Shown here in pieces: positions 1 through 11,169 of a DNA stretch of 64,000 bases. Source of the DNA: Isoperla grammatica (lineage: Eukaryota > Arthropoda > Insecta > Plecoptera > Perlodidae); the NCBI GenBank assembly GCA_945910005.1, contig OX246739.1:878501-942500 (forward strand), in the 5' to 3' direction. Both the position numbers and the translations under genes were made by a program. The notes under the pieces are model-generated. The model saw only the letters and a program-made list of their open reading frames with translations. It was not told the DNA's origin and did no database searches. Positions within the stretch are counted from its first letter, which is position 1; each line of letters begins with the position of its first letter.

Positions 1-1158
1 CGCTGGCCGGTAAGGTAGTGCACTGTAATACAGGTAGAGCAAGGGAGCAGGACTACGCAGTACATGGCGGCGCTGGCCTGTAAGGTAGAGCACTGTAATA
101 CAGATAGAGCAGGGGAGCAGGACTACGCAGTACATGGCGGCGCTGGCCGGTAAGATAGTGCACTGTAATACAGGTAGAGCAGGGGAGCAGGACTACGCAG
201 TACATGGCGGCGCTGGCCGGTAAGGTAGTGCGCTATAATACAGGTAGAGCAGGGGAGCAGGACTACGCAGTACATGGCGGCGCTGGCCGGTAAGGTAGTG
301 CACTGTAATACAGGTAGAGCAAGGGAGCAGGACTACGCAGTACATGGCGGCGCTGGCCTGTAAGGTAGAGCACTGTAATACAGATAGAGCAGGGGAGCAG
401 GACTACGCAGTACATGGCGGCGCTGGCCGGTAAGATAGTGCACTGTAATACAGGTAGAGCAGGGGAGCAGGACTACGCAGTACATGGCGGCGCTGGCCGG
501 TAAGGTAGTGCGCTATAATACAGGTAGAGCAGGGGAGCAGGACTACGCAGTACATGGCGGCGCTGGCCGGTAAGGTAGTGCACTGTAACACAGGTAGAGC
601 AGGGGAGCAGGACTACGCAGTACATGGCGGCGCTGGCCGGTAAGGTAGTGCACTGTAATACAGGTAGAGCAGGGGAGCAGGACTACGCAGTACATGGCGG
701 CGCTGGCCGGTAAGGTAGTGCACTGTAACACAGGTAGAGCAGGGGAGCAGGACTACGCAGTACATGGCGGCGCTGGCCTGTAAGGTAGAGCACTGTAATA
801 CAGATAGAGCAGGGGAGCAGGACTACGCAGTACATGGCGGCGCTGGCCGGTAAGATAGTGCACTGTAATACAGGTAGAGCAGGGGAGCAGGACTACGCAG
901 TACATGGCGGCGCTGGCCGGTAAGGTAGTGCACTGTAACACAGGTAGAGCAGGGGAGCAGGACTACCCAGTACATGGCGGCGCTGGCCGGTAAGGTAGTG
1001 CACTGTAATACAGGCAGAGCAGGGGAGCAGGACTACCCAGTACATGGCGGCGCTGGCCGGTAAGGTAGTGCACTGTAATACAGGTAGAGCAGGGGAGCAG
1101 GACTACGCAGTACATGGCGGCGCTGGCCGGTAAGGTAGTGCACTGTAATACAGGTAGA
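1..1158. repeat. 70-bp satellite array (about 16.5 copies)
   Basis: A 70-bp unit beginning cgctggccggtaaggtagtg repeats head to tail from the window edge to about 1158, so the array may continue outside. Copies differ at a few fixed sites (gg/tg after ggcc, gtag/gatag, aata/aaca). Copies 1-4 and 5-8 look the same in order, which gives a 280-bp higher-order period. The short open frames on the minus strand are by-products of the repeat and not genes. Confidence 0.95.
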
Positions 1159-1612
1159 AAGAGAAAAAATTGATGTTGCGTGTCGTAATGATTATAAGTA
1201 TAACACTAAAAATAACTAAACAACTATGATTAATAATCATAAATAATTATGAAACTATAAAGCTAGGTACATTAATATTATTCTTACATCTAAACGTATT
1301 CAGCATTCATCCGTCCCACTTCCACCTACGTCAGTGAGTCGACTTGTATTCCGTCCTGTGCACCTCCGCCGTTTTTATCTCAATTGTTGTGAGCGAGAGA
1401 GATCAACAGTTCATATGTTAAGTTAATAGGTCGCATGCAGACTTGCGGCAACAGGTACAACGCTATTTACAACACGAGGTCTGGCCTTAGTCTGCAGATC
1501 GCTGTGTCTCAGTAGTTGCCCAATAAACACAACATGTGAGGAGGTAAACTTGCCCCAACGTAACTAGCCTCATACAGGGTGTGACTGATGAGGGGAAGGG
1601 TACACTTGGGAA
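1159..1612. other. AT-rich spacer, no gene seen
   Basis: Unique-looking AT-rich sequence between the 70-bp array and a small inverted-repeat element. I see no coding signal. Confidence 0.5.
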
Positions 1613-1916
1613 GGGTACGCACAACACCAAAACACAACAATGAAACAAATGAATTGAACCGATGGACAAACAAGCTGAAAAAAAATGAAGTTCTGAAGTT
1701 GGAAAAAACAAACGTTCAGAACGTTTTCAAACTTTCAGATAGTTGCTGTCCATTACTGAACATAAATTTTAACTGGCGAGCAGTTACTATCGTTACAACT
1801 AATTGTATCTCACATTATTTGCAAAGATATTACTGTGACAGCTTGTTGTTTGTCCACCAGTTCAATTCATTTATTCCATTGTTGTAGTTCCGCTGTTACG
1901 TAAGTTGTGCGTACCC
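1613..1916. mobile_element. MITE-like inverted-repeat element
   Basis: The ends are inverted: gggtacgcacaac on the left and gttgtgcgtaccc on the right. The similarity continues inward for about 60 bp (left aaatgaattgaaccgatgg against the complement of right ccaccagttcaattcattt). No clear target-site duplication was found. The right arm is also similar to sequence at about 10315-10395 inside another element, so the two belong to a related family. No coding capacity is visible. Confidence 0.55.
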
Positions 1917-2902
1917 TATAGATTACGCAGCACAAAGAACTTTTATCTGCGATTGTTGAAACCCTGAAAACAAACACACGATGGAAAGGGGGTCATAGGT
2001 GGGTTTTCTTCTTGTCTTAAAATGTACTGTACTGCACATCTGTATTTTCAAAGGAGAAAATAAAGTCATATTTTATTCTGTTATTTTCTAATTTCGTAAT
2101 GACATTTTTTTAAACTACAATCTGTAGGCCTATAAAAATTATGAACGTTTTCACTTTCTGGAGAATTGAGTTCACGCATCAACATCTTTATCAATTCATA
2201 ATCGTTTATTAAATTTAAACCGTTTTTTTCAAACTATTTTTTCATGAGAATCACCGACCCCGCTACATGCGACGTTAGTTCGGCCTCTCACCGCGTGGAG
2301 CGCATCGAACCCCAACGGGCCAACACCCAACCATTAGGCAACAACATTTCGAATGTGCCAAAAATGTTCAGACGACGTAACATGTCCTATTTTGGGCTCC
2401 GTGACCTTGGCAGGACTTTAAAATGGATCAAGCTTATACGCAATCTTCTTCAATAAACGTAGTACTCATTGAAATAAAGTGCGGACATGTTTTATGGCCA
2501 CAGTTTGGCACTTTTAGAAACGTGCGCGTATGATGCGCTGAAATGGTTACATCGAACAACGCAACACGCGTTTCAGCTTTCATTTATTAGTATGCAAAGT
2601 AGAAAAATGTATTAATGAATACACAGAAAATAGCTACATACATAAATGAAAGAATAAACGAATCAACCAATTAGTCATTCAATAAATCAATAAATCTGTA
2701 AATAAACCCTTCCTTAAGTTGCTTACATAGGAACAAAATGATAATAATACATTGTTTTAAATTAAAAAATATATAGAAAAATAAAGAGTAGTGGGCTATG
2801 AACTTGCCAGTGGCAAATAGAGAAGAAAATGTAATATTATGTGCATCTTTATTAAATGCAAACATTAACTTAAAAGAATACAGAATAATGTGTCAATATT
2901 GT
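1917..2902. other. AT-rich spacer, no gene seen
   Basis: AT-rich sequence with only short chance open frames. Nothing recognisable as gene or repeat, except a TAGGCCTA octamer at 2125-2132. Confidence 0.5.
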
Positions 2903-5900
2903 CGCATTGTTGAGTCCCCTTGTGTCGTGGCCAGCAGGGGCAGTTCAGTCTCACAGTCGCGCGACGAGGGGACCTAGTTCGTGCAGCCGCGTCTATCTAC
3001 CTTGACTAGCGCGCATTGTTGAGTCCCCTTGTGTCGTCGCCAGCAGGGGCAGTTCAGTCTCACAGTCGCGCGACGAGGGGACCTAGTTCGTGCAGCCGCG
3101 TCTATCTACCTTGACTAGCGCGCATTGTTGAGTCCCCTTGTGTCGTCGCCAGCAGGGGCAGTTCAGTCTCACAGTCGCGCGACGAGGGGACCTAGTTCGA
3201 GCAGCCGCGTCCATCTACCTTGACTAGCGCATTGTTGAGTCCCCTTGTGTCGTCGCCAGCAGGGGCAGTTCAGTCTCACAGTCGCGCGACGAGGGGACCT
3301 AGTTCGTGCAGCCGCGTCTATCTACCTTGACTAGCGCGCATTGTTGAGTCCCCTTGTGTCGTCGCCAGCAGGGGCAGTTCAGTCTCACAGTCGCGCGACG
3401 AGGGGACCTAGTTCGTGCAGCCGCGTCTATCTACCTTGACTAGCGCGCATTGTTGAGTCCCCTTGTGTCGTCGCCAGCAGGGGCAGTTCAGTCTCACAGT
3501 CGCGCGACGAGGGGACCTAGTTCGAGCAGCCGCGTCCATCTACCTTGACTAGCGCATTGTTGAGTCCCCTTGTGTCGTCGCCAGCAGGGGCAGTTCAGTC
3601 TCACAGTCGCGCGACGAGGGGACCTAGTTCGAGCAGCCGCGTCCATCTACCTTGACTAGCGCGCATTGTTGAGTCCCCTTGTGTCGTCGCCAGCAGGGGC
3701 AGTTCAGTCACACAGTCGCGCGACGAGGGGACCTAGTTCGTGCAGCCGCGTCTATCTACCTTGACTAGCGCGCATTGTTGAGTCCCCTTGTGTCGTGACC
3801 AGCAGGGGCAGTTCAGTCTCACAGTCGCGCGACGAGGGGACCTAGTTCGTGCAGCCGCGTCTATCTACCTTGACTAGCGCGCATTGTTGAGTCCCCTTGT
3901 GTCGTCGCCAGCAGGGGCAGTTCAGTCACACAGTCGCGCGACGAGGGGACCTAGTTCGTGCAGCCGCGTCTATCTACCTTGACTAGCGCGCATTGTTGAG
4001 TCCCCTTGTGTCGTGACCAGCAGGGGCAGTTCAGTCTCACAGTCGCGCGACGAGGGGACCTAGTTCGTGCAGCCGCGTCTATCTACCTTGACTAGCGCGC
4101 ATTGTTGAGTCTCCTTGTGTCGTCGCCAGCAGGGGCAGTTCAGTCTCACAGTCGCGCGACGAGGGGACCTAGTTCGTGCAGCCGCGTCTATCTACCTTGA
4201 CTAGCGCGCATTGTTGAGTCCCCTTGTGTCGTGACCAGCAGGGGCAGTTCAGTCTCACAGTCGCGCGACGAGGGGACCTAGTTCGTGCAGCCGCGTCTAT
4301 CTACCTTGACTAGCGCGCATTGTTGAGTCTCCTTGTGTCGTCGCCAGCAGGGGCAGTTCAGTCTCACAGTCGCGCGACGAGGGGACCTAGTTCGTGCAGC
4401 CGCGTCTATCTACCTTGACTAGCGCGCATTGTTGAGTCCCCTTGTGTCGTCGCCAGCAGGGGCAGTTCAGTCTCACAGTCGCGCGACGAGGGGACCTAGT
4501 TCGTGCAGCCGCGTCTATCTACCTTGACTAGCGCGCATTGTTGAGTCCCCTTGTGTCGTCGCCAGCAGGGGCAGTTCAGTCTCACAGTCGCGCGACGAGG
4601 GGACCTAGTTCGTGCAGCCGCGTCTATCTACCTTGACTAGCGCGCATTGTTGAGTCTCCTTGTGTCGTCGCCAGCAGGGGCAGTTCAGTCTCACAGTCGC
4701 GCGACGAGGGGACCTAGTTCGTGCAGCCGCGTCTATCTACCTTGACTAGCGCGCATTGTTGAGTCCCCTTGTGTCGTCGCCAGCAGGGGCAGTTCAGTCT
4801 CACAGTCGCGCGACGAGGGGACCTAGTTCGTGCAGCCGCGTCTATCTACCTTGACTAGCGCGCATTGTTGAGTCCCCTTGTGTCGTCGCCAGCAGGGGCA
4901 GTTCAGTCTCACAGTCGCGCGACGAGGGGACCTAGTTCGTGCAGCCGCGTCTATCTACCTTGACTAGCGCGCATTGTTGAGTCCCCTTGTGTCGTCGCCA
5001 GCAGGGGCAGTTCAGTCTCACAGTCGCGCGACGAGGGGACCTAGTTCGTGCAGCCGCGTCTATCTACCTTGACTAGCGCGCATTGTTGAGTCCCCTTGTG
5101 TCGTCGCCAGCAGGGGCAGTTCAGTCTCACAGTCGCGCGACGAGGGGACCTAGTTCGAGCAGCCGCGTCCATCTACCTTGACTAGCGCATTGTTGAGTCC
5201 CCTTGTGTCGTCGCCAGCAGGGGCAGTTCAGTCTCACAGTCACGCGACGAGGGGACCTAGTTCGAGCAGCCGCGTCCATCTACCTTGACTAGCGCATTGT
5301 TGAGTCCCCTTGTGTCGTCGCCAGCAGGGGCAGTTCAGTCTCACAGTCGCGCGACGAGGGGACCTAGTTCGTGCAGCCGCGTCTATCTACCTTGACTAGC
5401 GCGCATTGTTGAGTCCCCTTGTGTCGTCGCCAGCAGGGGCAGTTCAGTCTCACAGTCGCGCGACGAGGGGACCTAGTTCGTGCAGCCGCGTCTATCTACC
5501 TTGACTAGCGCGCATTGTTGAGTCCCCTTGTGTCGTCGCCAGCAGGGGCAGTTCAGTCTCACAGTCGCGCGACGAGGGGACCTAGTTCGTGCAGCCGCGT
5601 CTATCTACCTTGACTAGCGCGCATTGTTGAGTCCCCTTGTGTCGTCGCCAGCAGGGGCAGTTCAGTCACACAGTCGCGCGACGAGGGGACCTAGTTCGTG
5701 CAGCCGCGTCTATCTACCTTGACTAGCGCGCATTGTTGAGTCCCCTTGTGTCGTGACCAGCAGGGGCAGTTCAGTCTCACAGTCGCGCGACGAGGGGACC
5801 TAGTTCGTGCAGCCGCGTCTATCTACCTTGACTAGCGCGCATTGTTGAGTCCCCTTGTGTCGTCGCCAGCAGGGGCAGTTCAGTCTCACAGTCGCGCGAC

Positions 5901-6290
5901 GAGGGGACCTAGTTCGTGCAGCCGCGTCTATCTACCTTGACTAGCGCGCATTGTTGAGTCCCCTTGTGTCGTCGCCAGCAGGGGCAGTTCAGTCTCACAG
6001 TCGCGCGACGAGGGGACCTAGTTCGTGCAGCCGCGTCTATCTACCTTGACTAGCGCGCATTGTTGAGTCCCCTTGTGTCGTCGCCAGCAGGGGCAGTTCA
6101 GTCTCACAGTCGCGCGACGAGGGGACCTAGTTCGTGCAGCCGCGTCTATCTACCTTGACTAGCGCGCATTGTTGAGTCCCCTTGTGTCGTCGCCAGCAGG
6201 GGCAGTTCAGTCTCACAGTCGCGCGACGAGGGGACCTAGTTCGAGCAGCCGCGTCCATCTACCTTGACTAGCGCGCATTGTTGAGTCCCC
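2903..6290. repeat. 109-bp satellite array (about 31 copies)
   Basis: Head-to-tail units of 109 bp, with some of 107 bp lacking one gc at the junction, begin cgcattgttgagtcccc. Each unit holds a 10-bp palindrome gtcgcgcgac and a potential hairpin in which gtcccct..cgtcgc pairs with gcgacgaggggac, with a 5-nt bulge. Variant sites (gtgcagc/gagcagc, ccccttg/ctccttg, cgtcgcc/cgtgacc) recur in blocks, so parts of the array were amplified as multimers. The array stops abruptly inside a unit after gagtcccc. Confidence 0.95.
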
Positions 6291-6816
6291 GCCCGCCATG
6301 TTTACAAGTTGCACTTGACGTCTCAACCGACGAGACAAACATCCAGCTGATCAGAGATACAGTTACGAGCCATGGCCGGGGAAGGTGGGAAAGTAGGAGT
6401 ACTGCATCAATATGTGGCAGCGTTTGCAGGTAGGCTGCTGTTCTTCTCTCATAGATGCACCACTCTGTTTGGACGGGACGTAGGCATAGCTCACCCATGA
6501 CGTTTGTGTGTTTACATATTTCTTTTGTTTTCTTACTGTAACTCTACTACAACTTAAAATAAATACATTCGTATCACAAGTCTTCATTCTAAAAATAGCC
6601 ATGTGGTCGTGTTTTGTTTCGGACAAGAATTGAATATGCACCAATCAAAGAAAGATACATTAATGGAGTCCCCCCCCCCCCCCCCCCATCTAGCAACAGA
6701 TGGTAAATCCACCCTGTGATCAAATCTGTGATGTTACAACCACCTCAATTGAGTCGTGTGCTTTGTTGCTATGACGGCTCCAAAGTCATCGTTTACAACA
6801 CTTGTACACCAGTCAG
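6291..6816. other. spacer with an 18-nt C tract
   Basis: Single-copy-looking sequence directly following the satellite, with a run of 18 C at 6670-6687. Short minus-strand open frames here carry no recognisable domain. Confidence 0.45.
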
Positions 6817-7252
6817 CAGGGGCGGACTGGGATAAAAAAGGCCCGGGATGCTGGGTTTCGGGGGGCCCCGCACGGGGTGGCATGGCGCAGCTGGGGTCTG
6901 GGGCAAAGCCCCAGCCGTAGGAGACAAACACGCCAAAGGCGTACAAATTTGTTTGGGGTTGCATTGAATTTTATGGCCTAAAATACAATTTTAGGGCGCG
7001 ATAAACAGAGACCACCCTACCAGTAGCAAAATAATTTCCATTATATTCAATTAATTAGATTGAATATAAACAATAAATATTGCAATAAATTCAATTATAA
7101 TTTCAAAATAATTCTTATAGAGTGGGGTTAATATTTTTTTAGCAATATACAGAGAAGTATTTACGTCATAGGAACTTTCTGGTAGCAGCCCGGGGGCCCG
7201 AACTGCCACAGGGCCCGAATTTGCCGAGGGTCTCAGTTGTGCCTGCCTACGT

Positions 7253-7728
7253 TGCACGGTTTAGCTGTAAAATGCAATTATAAATTGATCCCAAGGCAGC
7301 CACTAGTGTTGTATGGGAGTCTAGTGAGGGTGCCTGTGTGATGCCAGAATAAGCCCCGTTTCCCTCTACGATGCACGGTTTAGCTGTAAAATGCAATTTA
7401 AAATTGATCCCAAGGCAGCCACTAGTGTTGTATGGGAGTCTAGTGAGGGTGCCTGTGTGATGCCAGAATAAGCCCCGTTTCCCTCTACGATGCACGGTTT
7501 AGCTGTAAAATGCAATCAAAAGTTGATCCCAAGGCAGCCACTTGTGTTGTATGGTAGTCTAGTGAGGGTGTCTGTGTGATGCCAAAATAAGCCCAGTTTC
7601 CCTCTACGATGCACGGTTTAGCTGTAAAATGCAATTAAAAATGGATCCGATGGCAGCTACTAGTGTTGAATGGGATTCTAGTGAGGGTGTCTGTGTGATG
7701 ACAGAATAAGCCCTGTTAACCTCTACGA
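7253..7728. repeat. 119-bp tandem repeat, first run (4 units)
   Basis: Units starting tgcacggtttagctgtaaaa occur at 7253, 7372, 7491 and 7610, a period of 119 bp. The later units are more diverged than the earlier ones. The minus-strand open frames of about 82 codons seen here are a consequence of the repeat. Confidence 0.9.
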
Positions 7729-8164
7729 CAGGGTCGGACTGGGATAAAAAGGCCCGTGATGCTGGGTTTCGGGGGGGCCCGCATGAGGTGGCGTGGTGCA
7801 GCTGGGGTCTGGGGCAAAGCCCCAGCAGCTGGAGGCAAAGATGCCGAAGGTGCAACATATTTGTTGGTGTTGCATTGAATTTTATGGCCTAAAATACGAT
7901 TTTAGGGTGCAATTAACAGAGGCCACCCCACCAGTAGCAAAATAATTTCCATTATATTCTATTAATTACATTGAATATTTACAATAAATATTAAATAAAT
8001 TCAATTATTTTTTCAAAATAATACTTAAAGAGTGGGGTTAAGATTTTTTGTTAGCAATATACAGAGAAGTAATTACATCATAGGAACTTTCTGGTAGCAG
8101 CCCAGGGGCCCGAACTGCCACAGGGCCCGAATTTGCCGAGGGTCTCAGTTGTGCCTGCCTACGT

Positions 8165-8578
8165 TGCACGGTTTAGCTGTAAAATGCAATTATAAATTGA
8201 TCCCAAGGCAGCCACTAGTGTTGTATGGGAGTCTAGTGAGGGTGCCTGTGTGATGCCAGAATAAGCCCCGTTTCCCTCTACGATGCACGGTTTAGCTGTA
8301 AAATGCAATTTAAAATTGATCCCAAGGCAGCCACTAGTGTTGTATGGGAGTCTAGTGAGGGTGCCCGTGTGATGCCAGAATAAGCCCCGTTTCCCTCTAC
8401 GATGCACGGTTTAGCTGTAAAATGCAATAAAGAATGGATCCCAAGGCAGCCACTACTGTTGTATGGGAGTCTAGTGAGGGTGTCTGTGTGATGCCAGAAT
8501 AAGCCCCGTTTCCCTCTACGATGCACGGTTTAGCTGTAAAATGCAATTTAAAATTGATCCCAAGGCAGCCACTAGTGT
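8165..8578. repeat. 119-bp tandem repeat, second run (3.5 units)
   Basis: The same 119-bp unit as in the first run starts at 8165, 8284, 8403 and 8522; the last unit is cut off at about 8578, where the partial third block begins. The near identity of the first two units with those at 7253-7490 supports recent duplication of the whole 912-bp module. Confidence 0.9.
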
Positions 8579-8810
8579 CATGGAGTATATTCTATTAATT
8601 ACATTGAATATTTACAATAAATATTAAATAAATTCAATTATTTTTTCAAAATAATACTTAAAGAGTGGGGTTAAGATTTTTTGTTAGCAATATACAGAGA
8701 AGTAATTACATCATAGGAACTTTCTGGTGTCAGCCCAGGGGCCTGGGATGCGATCGCGTTCCGGCATCCCTAGCCAGTCCCTGCCTGTCAGTCAGATGGA
8801 TTATTTTAAA

Positions 8811-8886
8811 GCCCGAACTGAGAATCGAGCTCTGGTCCTTCTGCATTGAAAGCAGGAATGAATCCACTTGACCAACGAGCCACCCT
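8811..8886 (-). pseudogene. tRNA-like sequence (tRNA pseudogene or SINE head)
   Basis: On the minus strand a 76-nt stretch has an A-box-like tggctcgttggtcaagtgg, a B-box-like gagctcgattc, and an anticodon-arm-like hairpin ctgc-tttcaat-gcag. The loop would place TCA at the anticodon. The ends (gggtggc / ttcgggc) do not pair as an acceptor stem, so this is not a working tRNA. A tRNA-derived SINE or a decayed tRNA copy fits best. Confidence 0.5.
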
Positions 8887-9101
8887 GTCTGATAAAATCA
8901 AAGGATTAAAACGATAGTGATAAACCCACATGACAGACATTCCAATAATTGTATGTGTGTGGGGGCTGGGGGGGGGGGGGGGTTAGAGATACTGTATATT
9001 ATAGTTTTACAACTCCTAAAGAATAGGAAGTATTCCTGATTTTTATTGATGATTTTGTGTAGTTGTCAGTTCCTGTTATCAACACATTTTCATGATTTAT
9101 A

Positions 9102-10566
9102 GGCGCGTTCAGACAGAATGACTATGGACTAAGACTAACAACCAGTGACTAAGCCTTAGGAAAACAAAACTCCGCCCCCCATATCTTGCAAAGAAATACA
9201 CGACGACTTTGAAAGATGGCAGTCTTCTAGTGCTTTGACAAGTGAGTAACGCACTCTTCCCGTAAAAATTAGTACTATGGTGTGGGCGTGTAAAACAATA
9301 ACGATTCCATGTTGCCCCGAAGTTGACAGCTGTTATAATATTTGCTGAAAATGGATGAAGATATGAATGATATCGCCATAGTCACTCATTATCAGAATTT
9401 ATTTTTAAATAGTAACTGATATGGACTGATAACCTACAGGCTGCAGCAGACGACGTGAAACTTTGATTTAAAATTAGGTTCGTTAGGTTCGTTTGATTTA
9501 CCGTCACTTTGTACTTCTTGACATTTACTCCATGAAATACTGTAACATGGAGTGAGTGCAAAAAGTACAAAAGGTGTAGCCAAATCAAACAAACGTATTG
9601 TTTACATCGGTACCGGAAGCCGTGACAGGAAGCTGTCAAAACAAACTCTGCGTAAAAGTGAAAACCTAAACAACATTAAAACTTAATTTGCCTTGGATGG
9701 TACGATTTTCATTGGCTGAACTACTGTAGCGTTCCACGCAGCGATTGGTTGTTACTAACGCTTAACAATCGTGAATAACAATAATGAACTTTCTTAATCA
9801 CCCGGTCTTAAACACTAATCACTAGTAAAGTATGTGAACGCTTCAATGTAAATCGTATACTTCAACTTTCTTAAACACTAATCGTTAAGGCCCGTCTACA
9901 TCCACTTAGCGTACGTAACTTCCAGAAATTAGCGAGTTGGCCATATTGAATTTACATGTAACCATGCACATTGAAATTAGGAAAATTAACGTACGTTTCA
10001 CGACGCAAAAAGTTGATTCAACTCCAACTTTTTCCAATTTCTAGAATTTGGTTAATTGGCGCAAGCAAACAAACGAACAGCTTACATTGTTTCTTTATCG
10101 AAGTGTCAAACCAAACCACATCACAACATTTCTATCATAGAGAAATAAAAAAGCAATGGACGACTCACTTTTAATAAGCCCATAACTTCTACATTGTCAT
10201 CCATTATTGAATTGATTTTAATACAAATAATGGTAAAGGTAGGTACTTAAAAAAGTAATAAATAATAGGCTTCTTGCAAATTTGCGTTTTCTCCATAATG
10301 TTGCAATTTTATTATTTTGACAGCTCGTTGTTTGTCAATCAGTTCGATTCATTTGTTACATTGATGTAGTTCGGCTGTGATGTCAGTTGCAAGTTCCCTA
10401 TTGGTGGGAAATTCGTGAGCTCTGATTGGTTAACGTTTACTTAAGAAAATTATCAACATTCGATGGGAACGGCTAACGTAATTTCTATAATTTTCTATAA
10501 TTTTCACGCGTACGCAAAGTGGATGTACACGAGCCTTAAGTCTTAGTCATTTTGTGTGAACCCGCC
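9102..10566. mobile_element. DNA transposon, 1465 bp, TTATA target duplication
   Basis: The termini are inverted: ggcgcgttcagacagaatga on the left, and the complement of the right end reads ggcgggttcacacaaaatga. The 5-bp direct repeat TTATA flanks both ends (9097-9101 and 10567-10571). No transposase is visible, so the element is non-autonomous. A second element is nested in its right part (9889-10535). The superfamily is not assigned. The element at 18704-19121 has similar ends and a similar AT-rich 5-bp duplication. Confidence 0.75.
9889..10535. mobile_element. nested 647-bp element with TTAA target duplication
   Basis: The inverted ends are ggcccgtctacatccactta on the left; the complement of the right end reads ggctcgtgtacatccacttt. 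TTAA lies directly outside both ends (9885-9888 and 10536-10539). A TTAA target is characteristic of the piggyBac superfamily, so a piggyBac-type MITE is likely. No transposase frame is present. It sits within the right arm of the larger 9102-10566 element and so inserted later. Confidence 0.7.
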
Positions 10567-10571
10567 TTATA

Positions 10572-11169
10572 ATAGAATATTTGTGCACACACAAAACAAG
10601 ACTGCAATAAAAAGAGACGGCATGAATTCTGGTGGCAACAAAATTAACTAATAATGAACAGGTTATGATAATTACGTAACTGTCAATAATTGTTAAATAT
10701 TCCAATTGTTGCCTGGTCAAACAATAAATGACGACAATGGTACAGCTTAGCACCGCCATTTCTTGACAGTTTTTGTGGCGTCCAATCAATTATCAGAAGT
10801 AACTACGTTTTTGCAGATAGTCGAATTGAAGTTAAATTAATGCGTAAAATGATCAATTTACAACAGTTTAACAGATTAGGGAAGAGTATCATTTCAAAAA
10901 TGCCATTAATTATTTAAAATTTGTCACACATGTTTATTTTATAGTAGTTGGTCTAGAAGGGTTTCCGCTTCCAAATACTTTGTTCACTTCTCAGTTATTT
11001 ATTTTTGGAATATTAATCTCGATTATCCCGAATTTTATACTAGGTTGTGTCGTTTAAAATATTTTTATTTACGACTATGGTGTAGTATTATTAATCGTAG
11101 GAGTTTCGGAGTGACAATTGTAAATGTACGATAGTCTAGCGAGAGTCTAGACGCACTTGTCTGTTGCAG
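10572..11169. other. upstream region of the Tret1-like gene, start exon not found
   Basis: AT-rich sequence between the nested transposons and the first recognised transporter exon. The start codon of that gene must lie in this stretch or further upstream, but I could not find a convincing short first exon or promoter. Confidence 0.4.

Larger units (their letters stand above)
6817..8740. repeat. composite repeat, about 912-bp higher-order period
   Basis: A ~430-bp block beginning ggactgggataaaaa-ggccc occurs at about 6830-7250 and again at about 7735-8160. Each copy is followed by a run of 119-bp tandem units. A third, partial block lies at 8580-8740. The two block-plus-tandem modules are offset by about 912 bp. 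The block start resembles the ends of some DNA transposons (ggcggactggg), but I see no clean inverted terminus, so the class stays open. Confidence 0.75.

Noticed and set aside
1..6290. Arrays of regular direct repeats, CRISPR-like at first sight
   Set aside because: Repeats are directly adjacent with no unique spacers, and the DNA is clearly eukaryotic. They are satellites.
7247..8526. Open frames of 82-85 codons on the minus strand
   Set aside because: They recur once per 119-bp unit and change with unit length; products of the repeat.
8811..8886. Functional selenocysteine or suppressor tRNA
   Set aside because: The acceptor stem does not pair and the arms do not fit a selenocysteine tRNA; a decayed tRNA-like sequence is enough.
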